Shown piece after piece: positions 8,967 to 16,536 of a DNA stretch of 64,000 nt. Origin of the DNA: Corynebacterium rouxii (GTDB taxonomy: Bacteria > Actinomycetota > Actinomycetes > Mycobacteriales > Mycobacteriaceae). A program made the position numbers and the translations under genes. Position 1 is the stretch's first letter. The number at the start of each line of letters is the position of its first letter. The DNA lies in NCBI RefSeq assembly GCF_902702935.1, contig NZ_LR738855.1:1674001-1738000 (forward strand). The letters run 5' to 3'. Below the pieces are notes generated by a model that saw only the letters and a program-made list of their open reading frames with translations, was not told the origin of the DNA and did not search any database.

Positions 8967-10301
8967 GTGGTGTATCTGCACTTTCTGAATCAAGGACAAT
9001 TTCAGGGGGACGTTGTCGTGGACTGGCCCAGGCCTGATGGTGATTCATTAGGCTGCCTCCTCAACGGTGTTGGTGGCAATCAGTGCGCGTGTGTGTTCCA
9101 AGCTAGCTAGCGACATGTAACGTTTCTGCTGGATCCAATCATCATGCTGTTCCGCCAGCACAGCACCGACAAGGCGGATAACCGATGCACGGTTGGGGAA
9201 GATTCCGACCACGTCGGTGCGCCGGCGAATCTCACGGTTAAGTCGATCCGTTGGGTTATTAGACCACACCTTTGTCCACACAGCTTTTGGTGTGTTCGTA
9301 AAGGCGAGAATCTCATCCAACGACTCCTCTAAGTAGCCAGCAACCTCAGGGAAACGCTCGTTGCAGAACTCTACTACTTCCCAGGCCTGGTCCCAGGTGG
9401 CCTGGGTGTTAGCTTGCTGGAAAATGGAATGAAACATTCCAGATAGCGTGGTCCACTGGCGTTGAGATACTTTCGACGATAGATTCTTGGCACAATGTGT
9501 GCGGCACCACTGCCACCCCGCAGGCTTTGAGGTCCTGGAAGAACCCGATCCATTACTCCACGGATTCTGATGTGGCGACCTGCATTCCTAGTAATTCACG
9601 GTAGCCGTCGTTGTTGACGCCGGTAGCGACAAGCACGCTGGTTGTAACCACGCGTCCACCCTCGCGGACTTTCATGGTCAATGCGTCACACGACAGGTAG
9701 AAATAAGGGCCGCTATCTAAAGGGCGGGTGCGAAAGTCAGCGACCATCATGTCGAGTTCTTTGGTCATGTCAGATACCTGCGACTTGGACAGGTTGTCAA
9801 TACCTAAGGAAGCAACCAGGTCATTCATACGCCTAGTGGATACGCCCTTTTAAGGTAACGCGTCGCTATTACGGTAGTCAGAGCTGGCTCGGTACGGGTG
9901 CGCCGTTCTAGGAGCCAGTCGGGGAAGAACGCTCCTTGGCGTAGCTTCGGGATAGCAATATCACGTGAGCCGACGCGGGTATCAAGCCTGCGGTGGCGGT
10001 AGCCATTGCGGGTATTAGTCCGCTGGGGAGAAACCGTGGTGTCATCGGCGCCGCACACACTGTCAGCTTGGGCGGAGAGAATGTGGTTGATGAAGTCTGT
10101 AAGCATCTGGCACATCAAGTCAGGGGAGGCTTGGGCGAGCAGTTCTTCGATATAGGCAGTCGGGTCGATATGATTGGAATCAGTGGTCATCGTGGGTTTC
10201 TTCCTTTCGAGGAGATGTAGGGGTTGATTCGAAAAAGTATCCGCGATGGTCGTCTTGTTATGCACCGGCACGAGGCTTCACCTGGGTCACAGATACACCA
10301 C
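8967..10301 (-). mobile_element. IS256-family element nested in the IS3 element
   Basis: Bounded by inverted GTGGTGTATCTG at 8967 and 10301 (1335 bp, a normal IS256-family length). It contains one transposase gene in several broken pieces on the minus strand. No clear 8-9 bp target duplication, so the insertion was probably followed by deletion of IS3 sequence. Confidence 0.7.
9048..10190 (-). pseudogene. IS256-family (mutator) transposase, inactivated
   Basis: The original gene starts at ATG 10190 (AAGGAAG upstream): MTTDSNHIDPTAYIEELL, then the family's ADSVCGAD and RNGYRHRRLDTRVGSRDIAIPK region. A frameshift near 9840 separates this from the piece with the first catalytic aspartate (SCDALTMKVREGGRVV). 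A stop codon follows VATSESVE. Then ~80 bp is missing at about 9520; it should encode the second catalytic aspartate (normally in a VISDAHRG-like motif). The last piece has the catalytic glutamate region (LNREIRRRTDVVGIFPN) and the normal C-terminus. Three lesions make it certainly inactive. Confidence 0.85.
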
Positions 10302-10304
10302 GCT

Positions 10305-10666
10305 AACGGACGCAACCCCTTCGGTTTGGTCCTAAGCGCCTCATCACCGCCTTTGCGCCACTTACTCACCCAGTCTTTGACCTGTTGAGGTGAGGACAGC
10401 TGAAATTCCTTCGCCAGGTCCATGCGTGTTTCGCCAGCGAGGAAACGGTCGACTACTTCCTTTTTGATCTCGAAGGAGTAGTGCTTCTTGGTTGGTTTCT
10501 CCACAAGACATAGCCTGCCATGGAGAAGCCAGCGATGGTACAGGCTACGAGCTGGGGCGCGCCGGACCCCAATCCGACGTGCCGCAGCCGTAAACCCCAA
10601 GTCTTGCTCACATAGGCCAACGAGCTGTTCTCGTTGTTCCTCTGGCAGAGAACTTCGTGTGCTCAT
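10305..10666 (-). pseudogene. IS3-family orfA (IS150 type), 3' end lost
   Basis: MSTRSSLPEEQREQLV begins after an AGGGAG ribosome site. It shows two helix-turn-helix units (FTAAARRIGVRR; MDLAKEFQLSSPQQVKDWV) followed by KWRKGGDEAL, as in orfA DNA-binding subunits of IS150-like elements. Homology stops at KPKGLRP, exactly where the IS256-like element begins; the reading frame then runs on into IS256 sequence until 10187. Fusion partner orfB is absent except for its tail at 8890-8965. Confidence 0.75.
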
Positions 10667-10856
10667 AGAAACACTCCCTATTAGTCGGTGTCTGATTTCT
10701 CAGTCCAACTAATGGGGAGCAGTTCATTTTTTCTACCCCCACTAAAACTCCCCAAACCCCCAAATCCCGTGTCCGCCACTGGTCAGTTTTTCATGTCCGC
10801 CGACAAGACAAGACATAGCTAGTTGTCAACAGATCGACGCTGGCCGCCTTACATTA

Positions 10857-10891
10857 AAAAGTCAACAGGCACTCTGCTCCTGTTGACTTTT
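10857..10891 (-). terminator. Terminator for the SUKH immunity gene
   Basis: Perfect hairpin AAAAGTCAACAGG / CCTGTTGACTTTT with a 9-base loop, about 85 bp past the stop codon. Confidence 0.75.
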
Positions 10892-10976
10892 CAACTGATA
10901 GCAAGAAACTCGTCCTTGCTGACATTACTTACTACTACTTTTTAGAAACTCTTCAACAAGAAGTCGCTTCCAGTAA

Positions 10977-11912
10977 CTACTTTTTGAGGACGGCGTCCAT
11001 GTAGGAACTATCGAGACGATAGCCATCCTCGTGTTGGACAAGCCGGTTTTCCTTAATCCGATCTTCCCACCACAGCTCAAACGTAGCTATATCGCTAAGG
11101 AAGCCGGAGATGTGCTCTGGGATAATAAAAGACTCGCTTAACATCGTGCGCATCGCTTCTGGAGAATCCATAACTGTGAGCTCTTCAATTTGGCGGTACG
11201 GCTTGACATGCTGGATAGACCAATAGACTAAATCAAAAAGGTGCCACGTCTCCTGCGACCGCCCTGAGACATAGAGTCCTGTGCTCTTTGCTGCACAACG
11301 GATTTCATGCTCAAGACCTGGAGTTGGGGTCGCCGCAATTGCTCGTTCGAGTTCTGGGGTCAATGCACCATTCATCGAGCGTGCGTGAATGTATTTCGGG
11401 TCGCTTTCCACGGTTGATTCGGAAAATTCTGGATCTGGCTCTAAGAGCTCAAGAAATTCTGCAAATGTTGATGCTACTTGGATGTATTCTCCAGGATTTT
11501 CTTCATCGTTGCAGAACAAAACACTGCCCTCAGGAAAGTCTTTCAATCCGTAGTTGATCACCAGGTATTCATGCATTCCGCTTTCGCAAAACCCAAAAAG
11601 CAGTACTTCATCGGGGATCTCGTATTCTTCGGTAAGGAATCGGCCATAAGTAAGTAGATCATTGTTGTCTCCACTTGAGGTTTTCCCATTACCGAGAATC
11701 TGCTCGACATTGAGCACATAGTCTTCGGAAGAATCGTCCATTGGCAGTTCGATCGGATTATTTTCTAGGGAAAGAACTCCCCCTCCGCAGCACTTGATCA
11801 AATCCTTGTAAGCCTTCGGGAGTTTCTTCCCAAGTGTCTTTTCAATTTGTGCAATCTTTAAAACCGTGCATTTTTTGCCAGGGTATTCAAAATCAATTTT
11901 GCAACTGTTCAT
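10977..11912 (-). CDS. SMI1/KNR4 (SUKH) family immunity protein
   Basis: 311 residues. The N-terminal ~160 residues fit the SUKH fold: IEKTLGKKLPKAYKDLIKCCGGG (the family's LP-x-Y-x-F/L-x-x-GGG pattern), a middle FGFCESGMHEYLVINYG and a strand pattern ending ASTFAEFLELL. Known: SUKH proteins are the commonest immunity proteins of polymorphic toxin systems and bind the toxin nuclease domain. The C-terminal ~140 residues are a second, unrecognised domain, Trp-rich and acidic. The start is only nine bases after the stop of a nuclease-toxin remnant (GGAAGACC ATG), so it is the immunity gene of that toxin. AT-richer than its neighbours, consistent with transfer. Confidence 0.8.
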   Translation of the reverse strand: MNSCKIDFEYPGKKCTVLKIAQIEKTLGKKLPKAYKDLIKCCGGGVLSLENNPIELPMDDSSEDYVLNVEQILGNGKTSSGDNNDLLTYGRFLTEEYEIPDEVLLFGFCESGMHEYLVINYGLKDFPEGSVLFCNDEENPGEYIQVASTFAEFLELLEPDPEFSESTVESDPKYIHARSMNGALTPELERAIAATPTPGLEHEIRCAAKSTGLYVSGRSQETWHLFDLVYWSIQHVKPYRQIEELTVMDSPEAMRTMLSESFIIPEHISGFLSDIATFELWWEDRIKENRLVQHEDGYRLDSSYMDAVLKK

Positions 11913-11921
11913 TGGTCTTCC

Positions 11922-12166
11922 TTAAACGTTGAGATTTTTGCTCCATACTGCGTATCCGCCAGTATGCCTTACCACGTTGTGAACTTCTTTGTTAATAAGC
12001 TGCATCCTTCCTGTGTCTTGGTGATGATGCCACACTAGGCCATGTTTTTTCGATATTTTCTGTCAATCCCGAGTGCTGCGTCGGCTGCACGAATGTCCTT
12101 GTAACTTCTCCCGGTGGGAACAATAGTTACATCCGGAACCTTGCCGTACGGCATAGCTTCGGGATT
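11922..12166 (-). pseudogene. C-terminal WHH nuclease domain of a polymorphic toxin (frameshifted, truncated)
   Basis: Read on the minus strand: PEAMPYGKVPDVTIVPTGRS, then KDIRAADAALGIDRKYRK, then after a frame change GLVWHHHQDTGRMQL, HNVVRHTGGYAVW and a stop at 11922. The WHHHxD...MQL...HxxxxHTGG pattern is the WHH-type HNH/endonuclease VII toxin domain of polymorphic toxins. One base seems to be missing in the A-run at 12045-12050 (T-run on the plus strand); restoring it gives YRKKHGLVWHHH. The upstream part of the toxin is cut off by the IS3-family remnant starting at ~12167. Together with the SUKH gene this is a toxin-immunity pair with a dead toxin. Confidence 0.8.
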
Positions 12167-12238
12167 GGGACCTGACCCTTTTTGGTGGACACCTGATATC
12201 CAGCCCAGTCGGGCTGGGAAGAAAGGTAATCTACCATC

Positions 12239-12525
12239 ATGTCCAAGTACTCCGAACAGTGCAAACGCGATGCTGTAGCTCTCTATGAGAACAATGACGA
12301 CCTCTCGCTAAACGCAGCATCAGCAGAGCTCGATATCAACCGTGACTCGCTGCATTCATGGGCCAAAAAGCACGACACCGAAAAAGCGTGCGCGTATTAA
12401 AGCCGTGCATGATAAAGCCCACGCAACGAATGATTCCGAACGGATCCGCCAGTGAGACAAAAGAAAACGCAACGTTGCGCGAAAAACGCGATATCCTACG
12501 CAAGGCCGCAAAATATTTTGCTTAA
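12239..12525 (+). pseudogene. IS3-family orfA, broken
   Basis: MSKYSEQCKRDAVALYENN followed by SAELDINRDSLHSWAKKHD is an intact helix-turn-helix start. A stop comes after EKACAY at ~12400. The orfA C-terminus (ENATLREKRDILRKAAKYFA, leucine-zipper-like) is in another frame and ends at ~12525. Confidence 0.75.
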
Positions 12526-12534
12526 AAAGACACG

Positions 12535-13373
12535 CTGGTAATCCGCTTCCAGTTTGTCTATGACCACCGAACCGAATACTCGGTCAAGCGGATGTGCCAC
12601 GTGTTAAGGCTCAATCGCTCCTCGTTTTATAAATGGGTGCAAACCCGTGAAAATCGCAGGTTAAAAATGTATTCCGATGCCGCTATTGGTGCAAAAATCA
12701 AGACCACTTTTGATGATGAGCACGGGCTTTATGGTGCTAAACGCATCGCTGCAAACCTTAAAACCGATACGAGCTTTGGCCCGATCAATCACAAGAAGGT
12801 CGCACGCATCATGAAAATCCATGAGGCTGAAAAGGCTTTACCAAGCAGCGCCGATGCATCACCACTAGGCGCACGACTGGCCACCGTGCCATGCCAGATC
12901 TAGTAGGCCGCAGAATTCACCGCTGACAGGTCAAACCACGTCTGCTCCCGCGAGCTTGTCGGTCATGCACTCGCGGATCATATGCGGGTATCGCTGGTTA
13001 TCGGGGCTTTGTCTCATGCCAGAAAGGTCCGAGGAAGCCTTAAAAGGGGGGGGCATTTTTTCCATTTTGATCTTGGCAGTGTGTACACCGCACAGGCGTT
13101 GGGGGCCACTGCGCTAAGCTTGGTGTGCGCTAATCTATGGCAGCAGTGGGAACGAGTGCTGATAACGCCCCAGCAGAATCCTTTAACGCCACCGTAAAGC
13201 GTGAAGTACTGCGTGATAGGAAGCTCTTTGAAAGCCCAATCAGCTGCCGGCAGGAAATCTTCCGGTGGTGTATGCGCTACAACACGCGCAGGCGGCACTC
13301 TTGGTGCGACCTTCTAGCCCTCCGATGACTTCGAAGCGCTTAATTCACCTACACTGACCCAAGTAGCATAGCT
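12535..13373 (+). pseudogene. IS3-family orfB transposase, broken
   Basis: The beginning FVYDHRTEYSVKRMCHVLRL and SFYKWV is followed by GLYGAKRIAANLK (the HTH_21 region) and then AAEFTADRSNHV. The stretch that should hold the first catalytic aspartate (normally ...GDITYLP...) is deleted near 12940-12955. Later pieces with the D-x-GSVYT motif and the SFNATVKREVLRDRKLF glutamate region lie in different frames, ending in PTLTQVA near 13373. Catalytically dead. Confidence 0.8.
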
Positions 13374-13411
13374 AACCCCCAGCGTGTCCACTTTCCGGGG
13401 GCCAGGCCCCT

Positions 13412-13661
13412 GCTCATGAAGTGGGTTATCTGGGTCATGAAGCGGGTGGTTAGGATCATTCTCCGCAGCCCTGTATTCCCCGTAGGTGATGGGGTTGTCG
13501 TTGGTGATTTTCATTCCATCGGTCAATTCCTCGATGGTTTTGTGGAGTGACTCCCCTTGCTCATCATCTTGGACTTCAGACGGGTGCTCACCGCGCAGTT
13601 CTTCTGGCTGTTCGTCATGAATATCACTCATGTCATTTAGTAAATCACAGTCTCCAGACAC
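13412..13661 (-). pseudogene. Truncated hypothetical gene cut by the IS3 remnant
   Basis: Acidic, hydrophilic N-terminal fragment: MSDIHDEQPEELRGEHPSEV (internal ATG at 13631; GTG at 13661 also possible), then NDNPITYGEYRAAENDPNHP and LHDPDNPLHEQ. The remaining frame to 13314 reads through IS DNA. It lies on the same strand as, and upstream of, the WHH-SUKH relic, so it could be the N-terminal part of the same toxin or a separate small gene. I do not recognise the family. Confidence 0.4.
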
Positions 13662-14015
13662 GAGTATTTCCCTAGTGGTTCTATCGAACAGTCCCTCACC
13701 GCTAAGATCGCAGGATTTTTCAAATAAGGTTCACTTCCACCAGTTAAATCTTCGCCAACAACCCCGTCACATTCATCGTCAAGGTGGCGGGGATTTTTGA
13801 CCTTTGATGGTGGTTAAAATTGATGTCCTTTAGCCCCTTATGTAAAAGCAGATACGTCAATCCCGGGAAAACGAGTTGAGTTTCAGGGGAATGGCTGGTC
13901 ACGGGGCATTTTCGCACCCCTTAACCCCAGGTCACAATCTGTTTTGGAGGTTGTCCGAATTCCCCGTTTAAGAGTCTAGGGCGTGGTTCCGATATTGCTT
14001 CGGAGCCACGCCCTT
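13662..14015. other. Non-coding stretch with two hairpins
   Basis: About 350 bp with no convincing gene. Contains a plus-strand terminator-like hairpin at 13762-13798 (CCCCGTCAC/GTGGCGGGG then ATTTTT) and a stronger one at 13979-14014 (GGGCGTGGTTCCGA/TTCGGAGCCACGCCC then TTTTC). Both T-tails face the plus strand although no intact plus-strand gene precedes them; they may be leftovers of a lost gene. I see nothing else here. Confidence 0.5.
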
Positions 14016-14018
14016 TTC

Positions 14019-14891
14019 TTATCCTTCTTCTACGGCAGTATCTGCCACCAGTTGCTCCATTGTCCCGCTCAGAGCTGCTTCGAGAATGTCACTGTCGGGC
14101 ATATCAAAGTGGTCGTGCCCAAGCAGCAAGCTAAACGACGTCTGGGTATATCCCTGCGTGGTGTAAGCACTGTAGCCTTTGAGAGCGGCACCAACGGCGT
14201 CGAAGTTTTCCAGTGTCGCCTCGGGGACGTCGTCACGCCCTACTACCCAATAAAGCGGTAGCTTATGCGGAAGTTCAGGAATAACCTGTGATTCTGGTGT
14301 TTCACCACCGCTGACCATGACCGCGCCACCAGTAACCAAGGGGCTTAGCTTCGGCAGAACTTTTTGCGCTAGATATTCTGCGCCACCGGAATAGCCCATC
14401 CACCAGATTTTGTGCTGGTTAATGTCGGGATGGTCGCTTAATTGTTGTTCAATGAGTGCTCTGAGCCATTTGGTTTTGCCTTCCGAAGGCTTCCACCATG
14501 CGTGGTCGTTGTCCGCAGAGGGGTCTAGTGGAGCGATGAGAATCATATTGTGGCTACGTGCCACCTCCGCCATAGAAGATAGCCCTTGTCCAGGATCGTC
14601 AAACTCATCTTCGCCGTCACCATGTAGGCGCACCACGAGTCCAATGGTTCGCGAGTAGTCCAAGCCCGTGTCGTAGATTCGGTAATTGCTTGTCACATTA
14701 TCGTGGGTAAAACTGTGCATCTCCCCGTGGTCGATGTCGCCATCGTGGGACGTGATCGAGAATTGTTGGGTAACGGCATCGATTTTTGCAGGTGCACCTG
14801 GGAATGCGATAGCGCCACCAAATATACCGAGGACAATGCCCACTGCAGAAGCGATAATGATCTTAAGCTTCGCAGGAACTCTGCGTTTCAT
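14019..14891 (-). CDS. Membrane-anchored or secreted alpha/beta hydrolase
   Basis: 290 residues. An N-terminal basic patch plus hydrophobic segment (~residues 9-30) acts as signal anchor. The hydrolase core has the oxyanion-loop strand VVRLHGDGED (~87-96), the nucleophile elbow GYSGG (Ser168), an acid candidate in WVVGRDDVP, and a histidine in LLGHDHFDM. The pattern resembles the esterase/PHB-depolymerase-like branch. Substrate unknown; an envelope or extracellular ester is a reasonable guess. Divergent from the PTS EIIC gene with ~120 bp between them. Confidence 0.75.
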   Translation of the reverse strand: MKRRVPAKLKIIIASAVGIVLGIFGGAIAFPGAPAKIDAVTQQFSITSHDGDIDHGEMHSFTHDNVTSNYRIYDTGLDYSRTIGLVVRLHGDGEDEFDDPGQGLSSMAEVARSHNMILIAPLDPSADNDHAWWKPSEGKTKWLRALIEQQLSDHPDINQHKIWWMGYSGGAEYLAQKVLPKLSPLVTGGAVMVSGGETPESQVIPELPHKLPLYWVVGRDDVPEATLENFDAVGAALKGYSAYTTQGYTQTSFSLLLGHDHFDMPDSDILEAALSGTMEQLVADTAVEEG

Positions 14892-15013
14892 GGATCTTAT
14901 AGTACGCTTCGTTGACTTAGATCACACACCGCATTGATATCCCATACTGTGCAACATAAAATCCCACAGTGTAGGATGTTGTGATCCTCATCTAATCCAC
15001 GAAAGTTTACTCT

Positions 15014-16141
15014 ATGCCACCTCACCAGACTTCCACTCCCGAAGCCATTTCAGACGCTATCGACCATCCAGAACACGCAGCAGGCCGTTCTCTCCACAAT
15101 TCCATCGGCGACTTCATCATGAAAGTCTTGAACGGCATCTCCATTGCCGTAGTAGTCGCTCTTGTACCCCAGGCTCTACTAGGAGAACTTCTCAAAGCAC
15201 TCTTGCCGATAGCGCCACAGCTTAAAACGGTCATCACATTGGTCGCACTGTCGTCGTCCATGCTTCCCATTTTGATCGGTGTGCTCGTGGGTATGCAGTT
15301 CAAACTCACCCCAATCCAGACAGCGAGCGTCGGCATTGCAGCTGTCTTGGGTTCCGGCGTTGCGACGGTCGACCCTGATGGCGGTTTCCATCTCCAAGGA
15401 ACAGGGCTAGTGATCAACACCGGCATTACTGCAGCACTTGCGGTGGCTGTGGTTTTATGGGTAGGTCCACGCCTTGGCAACTACACCATTTTATTGCTGT
15501 CGACGATTGTGGTTATCACTGCTGGAACGATCGGCTGGGTAGTCACCTATCCTGCCGTGCGCGCTTTTAGCGTCTGGTTAGGCGACGTCATCAACGGAGC
15601 TACCGGATTCCAACCCATCGCCATGGGTGCCATACTCTCACTAGCGTTCTGTCTAGCAATTGTCTCCCCGATCTCTACAGTAGGCATTGCTACTGCAATT
15701 TACATGTCCGGTGTGGCAGCAGGAACCGCCAATCTCGGCGTTGTTGCCGCAGGTTTTGGATTAGCCATTGCAGGATGGAAAGCCAACGGAATGGCTACCT
15801 CCCTGCTACCCGTTCTAGGATCCCCAAAGGTACACATGGCAAATATTTGGGGCCGGCCCCTCAACTTTTTGCCGCTAGCTCTCACATCCGTGATCTTGGG
15901 GGCTATTGGTGGTGCTTTAGGAATCTCCGGAACCCCAATCTCAGCAGGTTTTGGCGTTTCAGGTCTTGTGGGACCCCTTGCTGCACTGAACGCCGAGGGG
16001 TGGGGCTGGTCTGCCGCCAATATTGCAATCATCGTTGCAGTGTTCGTCATCGTCCCCATCGCGTTGTCCATTGCCTCTTTTAAGCTCTGTTCAGCACTGG
16101 GCCTCGTGCGCTCAGAAAATTACACTCTCGATTTCGAATAG
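15014..16141 (+). CDS. PTS EIIC-like membrane permease
   Basis: 375 residues, about nine or ten hydrophobic segments. The repeated GIGxAxxLGSG / AATVDPDGGFHLQGTG loop and the late SPISTVGIATAIYMSG, GSPKVHMANIWGRP motifs match the PTS_EIIC type-2 family of stand-alone EIIC-like transporters. No EIIA or EIIB gene is nearby, so phosphotransfer coupling is not supported here. A possible promoter (TTGACT, 17 bp, TGATAT) lies at ~14912-14940. It ends in the terminator at 16153. Substrate unknown. Confidence 0.75.
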   Translation: MPPHQTSTPEAISDAIDHPEHAAGRSLHNSIGDFIMKVLNGISIAVVVALVPQALLGELLKALLPIAPQLKTVITLVALSSSMLPILIGVLVGMQFKLTPIQTASVGIAAVLGSGVATVDPDGGFHLQGTGLVINTGITAALAVAVVLWVGPRLGNYTILLLSTIVVITAGTIGWVVTYPAVRAFSVWLGDVINGATGFQPIAMGAILSLAFCLAIVSPISTVGIATAIYMSGVAAGTANLGVVAAGFGLAIAGWKANGMATSLLPVLGSPKVHMANIWGRPLNFLPLALTSVILGAIGGALGISGTPISAGFGVSGLVGPLAALNAEGWGWSAANIAIIVAVFVIVPIALSIASFKLCSALGLVRSENYTLDFE

Positions 16142-16152
16142 ATTCACAAAGC

Positions 16153-16192
16153 AAAACCGAGACATCCCCTCTCAAAGGAATGTCTCGGTTTT
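16153..16192. terminator. Terminator between the EIIC gene and csbD-like gene
   Basis: AAAACCGAGACAT / ATGTCTCGGTTTT hairpin with a 14-base loop; A-run before and T-run after make it usable from both sides. Confidence 0.85.
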
Positions 16193-16214
16193 ATTTTTAC
16201 TAATGCGTTAAGCG

Positions 16215-16424
16215 TTAGTTCTCTTCATCTTTTTGGAAAGATCCAAGGACTTTATCTGCAGCGCCCTTGATCTTATCGCCGGCATCGCTAACAGCCTGCT
16301 TAATATCGGCTTTGGTCTGATCGGCGCGGCCTTCGTCGGCAAGGTGCTCGTTCTCAGTAGCCTCTCCTACTGCCTCTTTTGCTTTGCCGCCAAATTCTTC
16401 GATCTTGTTCTCAAAATCACTCAT
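16215..16424 (-). CDS. CsbD-like stress protein
   Basis: 69 residues, hydrophilic, alternating Ala/Lys/Asp-Glu: FGGKAKEAVGEATENEHL, then GRADQTKADIKQAVSDAG and KGAADKVLGSF. This is the CsbD-like pattern (K-x-KE-x-G...GKADQ-x-G). Known: family members are general-stress-induced small proteins of unknown mechanism. The start has a clear AAGGAGGCAC ribosome site upstream. Confidence 0.85.
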   Translation of the reverse strand: MSDFENKIEEFGGKAKEAVGEATENEHLADEGRADQTKADIKQAVSDAGDKIKGAADKVLGSFQKDEEN

Positions 16425-16536
16425 GGTGACGTGCCTCCTTAAGGCGTAGTGGGATTAATACCACTTCCCACCATAGGTCGCCCTCAAGTTGCCCGCCACC
16501 ATGTGCACACATTGTTATCAACCCGCAAGATAGTCG

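Larger units (their letters stand above)
8849..10726 (-). mobile_element. IS3-family (IS150-like) element, split by an IS256-family element
   Basis: Outer ends match as imperfect terminal inverted repeats: TGAACTGGTCCC...TTGGGCTG at 8849 and TGAACTGCTCCC...TTGGACTG read from 10726. Between them are the first ~120 codons of orfA (minus strand, right side) and only the last ~25-35 codons of orfB (left side: KRLKGLTPMRYRNQ, stop near 8893). The middle of the IS3 element is replaced by the IS256-like element at 8967-10301. No obvious target duplication at the outer ends. The element is dead. Confidence 0.75.
12167..13411 (+). mobile_element. Second IS3-family element, decayed
   Basis: Ends carry imperfect inverted repeats: GGGACCTGACCC...GGTGGACAC at the left, GGGGCCTGGCCC...GTGGACAC read inward from the right. 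Both orfA and orfB are present on the plus strand but broken many times. The element interrupts a minus-strand gene (toxin). Confidence 0.75.

Noticed and set aside
12982-13328. Independent small genes inside the second IS3 element
   Set aside because: The frames are fragments of one broken orfB transposase and switch frame mid-motif.
13979-14014. Terminator of the exported hydrolase (minus strand)
   Set aside because: The hairpin is strong, but its T-run follows on the plus strand only, so it is described as a leftover plus-strand hairpin instead.
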